Translations under genes and position numbers: made by a program
Notes under the pieces: generated by a model
Databases searched by the model: none
Told to the model about the DNA's origin: nothing
Seen by the model: only the letters and a program-made list of their open reading frames with translations
DNA from: Paludibacteraceae bacterium
GTDB lineage: Bacteria > Bacteroidota > Bacteroidia > Bacteroidales > Paludibacteraceae
Reading direction: 5' to 3'
Assembly: GCA_947471245.1 (NCBI GenBank)
Contig: CANIXM010000098.1
Coordinates: 1-6,957 of the forward strand
Length of the DNA: 6,957 nt
Part shown: positions 1 through 4,348 of the stretch, in pieces
How positions within the stretch are numbered: position 1 is the first letter of the stretch
How the letters are laid out: each line of letters starts with the position of its first letter

Positions 1-221
1 CCTGCATTGATGATGATAGCGTCATAATCAAACCCCACTTGGTGGATTTTATTGATTAATTCACCTTCAATATTTGATTGGAAGTAGTCAAGCTGAACGG
101 CAGGGAAACGCAGTTTTAAATCCTGAAGATATTCATCAAACGACTGAGCACCATATATGCTTGGCTCTCGTTTGCCCAACAGGTTAAGGTTTGGACCGTT
201 GATGATTTGGATGCGTTTCAT
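1..221 (-). CDS. aroQ: Type II 3-dehydroquinate dehydratase, N-terminal part (cut by window edge)
   Basis: AroQ is a cytoplasmic enzyme that removes water from 3-dehydroquinate to give 3-dehydroshikimate, the third step of the shikimate pathway to aromatic amino acids. The reverse-strand reading from the ATG at 219-221 begins MKRIQIINGPNLNLLGKREP and continues SIYGAQSFDEYL. This is the family's N-terminal signature, with the expected active-site Asn-11, Arg-18 and catalytic Tyr-23. Later comes SNIEGELINKI (residues 49-59) and the start of the conserved IINAG motif (residues 70-74), where the window ends. About 73 of the usual 140-150 residues are present. The gene follows the SemiSWEET gene with only 6 bases between that stop and this ATG, so the two are probably co-transcribed. 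No clear Shine-Dalgarno precedes the start, as is usual in Bacteroidota. The family call is firm. Confidence 0.95.
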   Translation of the reverse strand, partial: MKRIQIINGPNLNLLGKREPSIYGAQSFDEYLQDLKLRFPAVQLDYFQSNIEGELINKIHQVGFDYDAIIINA

Positions 222-227
222 AAATTG

Positions 228-500
228 CTATTGTTTTGAAATAAATTTATTTCTTATCGAAATAAACAGAACCACAGATGATGGAATTAAACAAATGCCA
301 TTGGCTATAATCATCGGGAAATTGGGAATCAATACGCCATAAATAAACCAGCAAAACACCCCGAATGTCATTATTCCATAGGTTCCGGCAGAGATGCTGG
401 AAGTGTCGCCCGATTTGATGACCTTATTTGCTTGTGGAAATTGGGCAAGTGCAGTACAAATGCCCGCAAAATAACCCACAAATTCAATATTGAAAGCCAT
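228..500 (-). CDS. SemiSWEET sugar transporter (MtN3/saliva family)
   Basis: This is a 90-residue integral membrane protein of the SemiSWEET family, bacterial half-size relatives of plant and animal SWEETs. They carry one three-helix bundle and dimerise to move sugars across the inner membrane without an energy source. Three hydrophobic segments lie at about residues 7-22, 38-57 and 60-82. The diagnostic Pro-Gln pair is in helix 1 (QFPQ, 20-23). The Trp and Asn that line the sugar pocket in characterised SemiSWEETs correspond to Trp-51 (CWFIYG) and Asn-67 (IIANG). A short basic tail ends the protein (RNKFISKQ). The length is normal for the family. The ATG at 498-500 starts the first hydrophobic segment at the right place, although no Shine-Dalgarno is seen. 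The gene sits directly upstream of aroQ in a likely two-gene unit. The sugar cannot be predicted from sequence. Confidence 0.9.
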   Translation of the reverse strand: MAFNIEFVGYFAGICTALAQFPQANKVIKSGDTSSISAGTYGIMTFGVFCWFIYGVLIPNFPMIIANGICLIPSSVVLFISIRNKFISKQ

Positions 501-541
501 TGTTCAAATTTTGAGCAAAAGTAATAAAAATATATGGAGTA

Positions 542-549
542 CAAAAATA
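542..549 (-). promoter_or_regulatory. Candidate Bacteroidota -7 box for the SemiSWEET-aroQ unit
   Basis: On the minus strand these bases read TATTTTTG, an exact match to the Bacteroidota primary-sigma -7 consensus TAnnTTTG, 41 bases upstream of the SemiSWEET ATG. No convincing TTG-type -33 box is seen at the usual distance, and such a motif arises easily in AT-rich DNA, so this is only a candidate. Confidence 0.3.
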
Positions 550-696
550 TAATCTTTGTGCATTTTTAAAACTTTAGTTATTTTATAATGGATAGCAAAC
601 AGTTGATTTTGTTTGCATTTTGCGGAATGAAATAGGTTCAATAACGAATTTGGTGGATAAAACCAAAGGAGGAAATTAAACCATATATGTACAATA

Positions 697-724
697 GTAG
701 AGACCTTGCATGCGGCGTGTGATA
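697..724. repeat. Decayed palindromic repeat (GTAGAGAC...GCATGC core)
   Basis: The left half GTAGAGACCTTGCATG runs into a GCATGC centre (708-713), and the right half (CATGCGGCGTGTG) only partly mirrors it. From memory, this resembles the short dispersed palindromes of the GTAGAGACGTTGCATGC type that are scattered between genes in Bacteroidota and cyanobacteria. If so, this is a mutated copy. The identification rests on pattern memory, not on a search. Confidence 0.35.
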
Positions 725-734
725 AAACATTTTT

Positions 735-767
735 TGAACACGAAGACTCAAAGACGCGAAGATGCTA
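735..767. repeat. Dispersed intergenic repeat remnant (CACGAAGACTCAAAGACGCG type)
   Basis: The stretch alternates 'cgaag / caaag / gcgaag' units. Its reverse complement reads as an apparent peptide LSIFASLSLRV. Very similar low-complexity stretches recur between genes in many Bacteroidota genomes, and I take this as a dispersed non-coding repeat rather than a gene. It abuts the perfect palindrome at 768-789, and the two may be one element. Confidence 0.4.
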
Positions 768-789
768 AGAAAAACTCTAGAGTTTTTCT
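768..789. repeat. Perfect 22-base palindrome
   Basis: The left arm AGAAAAACTCT is followed directly by its exact reverse complement AGAGTTTTTCT, with no loop and the centre between 778 and 779. As RNA it would be an A/U-rich hairpin with a T-run in its second arm on both strands. A second small inverted repeat, TCGTTG (789-794) and CAACGA (809-814), follows. It could be a terminator remnant, an operator, or part of the adjacent dispersed repeat. Confidence 0.5.
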
Positions 790-1072
790 CGTTGCGAGCT
801 TGATATTACAACGACATGGCTGGATTCATAGGCTGAACATCCTTCGCCACATACCCTACACTCAGTAAGGGAAAGAATAAAAACTCCTCAAAACAAAAAT
901 CACTCGCCACAATTATTGTGTTAAATTAAGAAATATGTATTAAATTATCATTTTTTACAATCACATATTACGCTGTATATCAACTATATAAATAACAAAA
1001 AAAAAAAAATGGTAGGAATTTACATTTTTATAGGTTAAAATTAATCATTATCTTCGCCCACATAAACAAAAA

Positions 1073-1110
1073 TTAGGCTCGGACAAGTCTGCAAACCACC
1101 CCGAGCCTAA
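1073..1110. terminator. GC-rich hairpin, possible minus-strand terminator or structured RNA
   Basis: The arms TTAGGCTCGG (1073-1082) and CCGAGCCTAA (1101-1110) are perfect reverse complements around an 18-base loop. The stem is much richer in G/C than its surroundings, which argues against chance. On the minus strand the stem is followed by TTTTTG, as in an intrinsic terminator. On the plus strand it is followed by an A-run. No gene that such a terminator would serve is visible on either side, so the role is open. Confidence 0.45.
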
Positions 1111-1183
1111 AAAATATCCTAACCACATAAATACAGAAAGGAGGTTACAAAGATAAGAAAAACAGAAGAATTATACCAACTGT

Positions 1184-1215
1184 ACATATAAAATGACCCA
1201 AAGTCATTTTTATGT
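1184..1215. terminator. AT-rich hairpin with a five-base loop
   Basis: The left arm ACATATAAAATGAC (1184-1197) pairs with the right arm GTCATTTTTATGT (1203-1215) over its whole length with a single bulged base and a CCAAA loop. The right arm contains five T. It could be an intrinsic terminator-like element or a leader structure about 200 bases before the lipoprotein start. There is no T-tract after the stem on the plus strand. Confidence 0.4.
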
Positions 1216-1219
1216 CCAC
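1210..1219. repeat. 10-mer TTATGTCCAC, copy 1
   Basis: TTATGTCCAC occurs here, overlapping the right arm of the 1184-1215 hairpin, and again at 1371-1380, both on the plus strand and 161 bases apart. The pair brackets the 18-base palindrome. It could be a binding-site pair or a short chance repeat. Confidence 0.3.
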
Positions 1220-1316
1220 TGTTGTTAATGCCGTTGCTTCAAACCAATAATATCAATGAGACGAAGTTGAAATTGGACTATATTGTTTGTGCAAAGGGTA
1301 TAAACTCAAAACAGAG

Positions 1317-1334
1317 AGGTGCAAATTTGCACCT
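1317..1334. promoter_or_regulatory. Perfect 18-base palindrome, candidate operator
   Basis: AGGTGCAAATTTGCACCT is a perfect palindrome with no spacer, about 85 bases upstream of the lipoprotein ATG. A gapless dyad of this size, G/C-rich at the edges and AAATTT in the centre, is typical of sites bound by homodimeric helix-turn-helix regulators. No regulator gene lies in the window, and I do not recognise the site. A hairpin would be less stable because it has no loop. The position suggests control of the lipoprotein gene. Confidence 0.45.
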
Positions 1335-1370
1335 GACAACCAATTATTTATAACAAAAATTAAAAACCAG

Positions 1371-1380
1371 TTATGTCCAC
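1371..1380. repeat. 10-mer TTATGTCCAC, copy 2
   Basis: This is the second plus-strand copy of the 10-mer at 1210-1219, ending 38 bases before the lipoprotein ATG. GTCC (1375-1378) is followed 11 bases later by GGAC (1390-1393), giving a weak local dyad. Confidence 0.3.
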
Positions 1381-1418
1381 CATCGAGTAGGACAAACACA
1401 TTTAACCAAAACAAACAA

Positions 1419-2575
1419 ATGAAAACAAAAATATTTTTTTAACTTTGGCATTCACAGTTGCTTTTGCATCGTGCTCAAAGGAGGCTGATTTAACACCAAA
1501 AGCGACGAATACGCAAACTGACAATACACAAATCAAAAGTGACTATAGTTCTGAAATAAGTCAACAAAGAGTTGCATTGGGTGAGTCTCTAATTGAATCA
1601 CTTAAAAGCAACAAAGATTTATCTACTAATATTATCAAAGAGTGCAATAACCGATTTGATGATGACAGAGAGGTTTTAGTGAAAACCTTATGTGAAAAAT
1701 CACCGATTTTTAAATCTGAAGTAAACACCACATTTAAATCATCAGTTCAAAAAAACAGTGCTGCTTTTAAATCTAAACAAATGAGTAATGATTTTATTGG
1801 CAGTCTTGTAGAGAATGATAATGATTTGCAAATCTATTACTATTGCAACATAGAAAACAATGATTTTGATGGCATTGTCATAGTTCCAGAAAACAAAAAA
1901 GAACATGATGGGAAGTCATTACTTTGTATTAATAAGGATGGCTCTAAAAAGTACATTAGTGACGAAACTCCTCCTGCAAATAATTACCTTGTAATATCAC
2001 GTAATGAGCGAAGTGAAATTATTAAACAGAAAGCTCAAGCGGAAAAGCAAAGCCAAGTATTGGGAACAACAAAACAAAAGGTATCGAATTTCACTGACGG
2101 TCCCTGCATAATTACTCAAGCAAAGTTTACAAGCTACAATGCAAAACTACTTTCTGAAAGTTGGACTCAAGGGGAACCTGAAGTGAGATTATACGTCATT
2201 TACCCAGATGTTGCAAGAAATGGAACTTTCATAACAATGAATTACTCAGACATACCCTTCAGCCAAAGTTGGTTAAAATATGGAGTTTTTAAAAATGATG
2301 TAAAATGGAACGTGGAAAGAAAAGATTTACCACACTGGAGTGCAGAACAAAAGCCATTTGGACGATTTTTTAAATGGGTTGAAATTGACAGTCCGACTAA
2401 AGAGACTACAATAGAAGTTAGCTACGCTAACAAAGAAACTGGTTTAGGTGGCAAAACGACTACTAAAATACCTGCAAGCACTGGCGAATATGTAATCGGT
2501 TCTAGTTGGATTTATCCATATGAGACTGGAGGCACAAAATATCTTGGTAATATGGTGTTTGACCTTTGGTACTAA
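1419..2575 (+). CDS. Secreted lipoprotein, uncharacterised, with a frame disruption in its signal peptide
   Basis: The main open frame (1445-2575) lacks a proper start, because its first usable codon is a TTG inside the hydrophobic stretch. An ATG at 1419-1421 lies one frame away, and its frame stops at a TAA (1440-1442) after seven codons. Joining the two by a -1 shift in the T-run, or by adding one T, gives MKTKIFFLTLAFTVAFASC followed by SKEADLTP. This is a textbook type II signal peptide with a lysine-rich start, a hydrophobic core and lipidated Cys-19. The joined product is 385 residues. The C-S-K-E start resembles the acidic/lysine surface-export signal of Bacteroidota lipoproteins. The mature protein has a polar, partly helical N-terminal region and a middle segment with DGKSLLCINKDGSKKYI and LVISRNERSE. 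Its C-terminal half (from about residue 225) is beta-rich, with tryptophans and tyrosines, and ends FDLWY. The layout faintly recalls DUF3103-like secreted proteins, from memory only. The function is unknown. A/T content is high (17 G/C in 1801-1860). Confidence 0.75.
1434..1440 (+). other. Poly-T run that breaks the lipoprotein reading frame
   Basis: Seven consecutive T between ATA and AACTTTGG. With seven T the ATG frame reads ATA TTT TTT TAA and stops. With eight it would read ATA TTT TTT TTA ACT TTG and run on into the lipoprotein. The run lies exactly within the signal-peptide core. Possible explanations are slipped-strand phase variation (an 'off' state here), transcriptional slippage, ribosomal slippage on TTT before the stop, a recent loss-of-function indel, or a homopolymer sequencing error. 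The sequence alone cannot choose between them. Confidence 0.75.
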
Positions 2576-2594
2576 ACTTACAATTTTAACAACA

Positions 2595-2647
2595 TTACTT
2601 CCTGCATTTGCCCTTTACCATTACAAAAGGGCAAATGCAGGAAGTAA
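2595..2647 (+). terminator. Strong hairpin after the lipoprotein gene (22-bp perfect stem)
   Basis: The arms at 2595-2616 and 2626-2647 are perfect reverse complements. The left arm starts TTACTTCCTGC and ends GCCCTTT. The loop is the nine bases 2617-2625. It starts 19 bases after the lipoprotein stop and separates that gene from the following operon, so a transcription terminator or mRNA-end stabiliser is the natural reading. No T-tract follows on the plus strand (AATATTAC follows). On the minus strand the stem is followed by only a weakly T-rich stretch. Confidence 0.7.
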
Positions 2648-2797
2648 ATATTACACTCATGAAAAAATCAATTATTTAGCTCTGTTATAGATTTCACACA
2701 CCTACTCTTTATGTAAGTTATAAGTAATAGGAAATCAAATCCCTGTAAATACGCCAATCAACAAAACAATTATAGAAATTACAAATTATTATAGAAA

Positions 2798-3499
2798 ATG
2801 AATAGAAATGTATTTTCAATCGCAATGTTCTTATTATGTTTAACAGTCAATTTACTTGCTCAAAAAGAAATATACTTTGACAAAGTACCTGAAGACTCAG
2901 TAAGAGTAAAAAGGTTACACGGATTTGACATAGGATATTACAATTCATATAATCCCAAACATGATTTTTGGATGCAACGAAATGAAATTCAACTCAACTA
3001 TTGGCATGAAATTGGGCTAGGTGCATTCTCATCTATCATATTGAAAGCTGGTGTCAACATGGATAGAACTTTGTTTTATGTTCGAATTAACCAAACCAAA
3101 GTAATGGTAGATACTATTGGTAATTATATGGACATTTATAATGGCACAAGACCTGAACATAGACTTTATGGTGGTGCTCACTTTACCGTAGAACCGAGAT
3201 GGTACCTGGCTTTCAAAAAACGCCTATATGCGAACAAAGCACAACTAAATCAAGGATGGTATATAAGTTTGCCAATTGAGATAGTGGGTACAACTTCCGA
3301 AATGTATTGGGATAAGAATAAACCATTAAAATTTTTCAACGTACATAAATTCTTTACTCCGACGCTTGGATATCGAAAAGCATTGACCAAACATCTGCTA
3401 GTTGAAGGGACTATTGGTTTTCTGGTGGATCCTTTTACTTCATATAACAGTGTTCCAGAAGGCATAGCATCTTCTATCAAAATAGGCTACGCATTTTAG
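2798..3499 (+). CDS. Outer-membrane beta-barrel-like protein, uncharacterised
   Basis: A 233-residue exported protein of no family I can name. The first 21 residues form a signal peptide (MNRNVFSIAMFLLCLTVNLLA, then QKE at the mature start). The rest is made of alternating hydrophobic and polar residues with many aromatics and short turns, for example EIQLNYWHEIGLGAF, HFTVEPRWYLAF and QGWYISLPIEIVG. It ends SSIKIGYAF, with a C-terminal phenylalanine typical of outer-membrane barrels recognised by the BAM complex. At this length it would make a small barrel of roughly 8-12 strands. It is 24 bases upstream of the DUF4249 lipoprotein gene on the same strand, so it is probably the first gene of a three-gene envelope operon. 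The start is the only ATG before the signal peptide, with an A-rich leader. It is AT-rich like the upstream lipoprotein (19 G/C in 3061-3120). The mature N-terminus resembles that of the partial gene at 6821. Confidence 0.7.
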   Translation: MNRNVFSIAMFLLCLTVNLLAQKEIYFDKVPEDSVRVKRLHGFDIGYYNSYNPKHDFWMQRNEIQLNYWHEIGLGAFSSIILKAGVNMDRTLFYVRINQTKVMVDTIGNYMDIYNGTRPEHRLYGGAHFTVEPRWYLAFKKRLYANKAQLNQGWYISLPIEIVGTTSEMYWDKNKPLKFFNVHKFFTPTLGYRKALTKHLLVEGTIGFLVDPFTSYNSVPEGIASSIKIGYAF

Positions 3500-3523
3500 T
3501 CTCAGAACATCAAATATTTACCA

Positions 3524-4348
3524 ATGAAATTTATCTGCCCCATCGTCTTCGTAATGACACTTCTCATCTCATGTAATCGCACAGAGATAGTAGAAACCCC
3601 ATGGAATAAAACCACACTGCCAGCCGTAATAGGCATTCTCAATGCCAACGACACCATCAGCATCTACCTCACACAGACGTATGAATCGGGTACTAGCACT
3701 CATAAAGTAGCCTACCCCGAAGCCAGGGTGTATATATCTGTAGACGGTAGCTGGAAAGAGCTGAAACGAAACAGTGCCGACAGTAGCCAGTTCTCCGACA
3801 CCACCCAATCCAACACTGCGATAGCTGGAAAGCGATACAAACTTCGCATTGAACTAAAAGATAAAACCTTGAGCGCCGAAACTACGGTACCTAATGCATT
3901 TGTAAACATCACTGATGCGTACTTCGTCACCAAAACTCCAAATGTCAACTATCCAGTAGGCATCACCACCTATAAATACACCCTTCCCTCAGGCAACTAC
4001 AAATACATAGGGACTTTAATTTTCGAACCATATTCTGACTTTTTTAGCTCTAGCATGATCTCATTCAATGACAGCGTCCAAACTGATGAAACTTACTATG
4101 GGTCAACAATAGATTCTGCCACAGTTACAGCTATTTTCCAAACTCTTAATCCTGACATATACGAATTCCAGAAAGCGGTAAATTTCAGCAGTTATAATGG
4201 TTCAATAGGGTCAGACCCTTCGGCTATTCTGATGGTAATCACATCAAGATATGGTGGTGTAACGCCACAGTTTTCAAACATTACCAACGGAGTAGGAATT
4301 TTTAGTGCTTCGTGTACCAGCAAAAGAAAAGTAAGATGGGAAAAGTAA
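3524..4348 (+). CDS. DUF4249-type lipoprotein, partner of the TonB-dependent receptor
   Basis: A 274-residue lipoprotein. The signal peptide ends in the lipobox LISC with lipidated Cys-17. The body fits the DUF4249 family: an early strand segment (PAVIGILNANDTISIYLTQT, 33-52), then YPEARVYISVDG (64-75), then an Ig-like motif around AGKRYKLRIELKDKTLSAETTVP (101-123). A tyrosine/phenylalanine-rich middle contains DIYEFQKAVNF, and the family's closing NITNGVGIFSASCTS lies at 252-266. DUF4249 proteins occur next to TonB-dependent receptors in many Bacteroidota and probably sit at the cell surface as SusD-like helpers, though the role is inferred. The gene follows the barrel-like protein by 24 bases and overlaps the receptor start by 13 bases, pointing to translational coupling. 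Codons are richer in G/C-ending forms than in the upstream gene (28 G/C in 3601-3660). Confidence 0.8.
   Translation: MKFICPIVFVMTLLISCNRTEIVETPWNKTTLPAVIGILNANDTISIYLTQTYESGTSTHKVAYPEARVYISVDGSWKELKRNSADSSQFSDTTQSNTAIAGKRYKLRIELKDKTLSAETTVPNAFVNITDAYFVTKTPNVNYPVGITTYKYTLPSGNYKYIGTLIFEPYSDFFSSSMISFNDSVQTDETYYGSTIDSATVTAIFQTLNPDIYEFQKAVNFSSYNGSIGSDPSAILMVITSRYGGVTPQFSNITNGVGIFSASCTSKRKVRWEK

Larger units (their letters stand above)
501..1418. other. Long divergent intergenic region with repeats and hairpins, no credible gene
   Basis: About 900 bases separate the divergent SemiSWEET and lipoprotein genes. No open frame with codon-like character, tRNA or recognised riboswitch is visible. Short ATG frames such as those at 686 and 1009 stop within about 12 codons. 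The region holds decayed repeat sequence at 697-789, a run of 13 A at 997-1009, hairpins at 1073-1110 and 1184-1215, an 18-base palindrome at 1317-1334 and two copies of TTATGTCCAC. A Shine-Dalgarno-like AAAGGAGG occurs at 1137-1144 with no start codon close behind it. This is far more space than two divergent promoters need. It may be gene debris, or it may contain an unannotated RNA. Confidence 0.6.

Noticed and set aside
157..342. Plus-strand 61-codon frame over the aroQ/SemiSWEET junction
   Set aside because: It runs antisense through two well-identified genes and has no protein-like features.
686..721. GGAGG followed by an ATG at 686-688 with an 11-codon frame
   Set aside because: The spacing is long, the product is tiny and it overlaps the decayed palindromic repeat, so it is most likely chance.
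997..1038. Run of 13 A followed by ATG and a nine-codon frame (MVGIYIFIG)
   Set aside because: It is too short to support as a gene. The A-run alone could be an UP-like element or a sequencing-prone homopolymer.
1073..1110. Integron attC site, because of the TTAGGC/GCCTAA ends
   Set aside because: The ends are in the opposite order to attC consensus ends, there is no second inner box pair, and there is no cassette gene.
1281..1289. TATTGTTTG as a -7 promoter box for the lipoprotein
   Set aside because: It has one base too many between TA and TTTG, and no TTG box lies at the right distance upstream.
2659..2679. Short frame ATGAAAAAATCAATTATTTAG encoding MKKSII, like the start of a signal peptide
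   Set aside because: It stops after six codons, and neither shifted frame continues as a plausible protein. It may be gene debris but cannot be supported.
3250..3480. Minus-strand open frame opposite the barrel-like gene
   Set aside because: It is a shadow of the plus-strand gene, with no recognisable domain or start context. The same holds for the other antisense frames under the DUF4249 and receptor genes.
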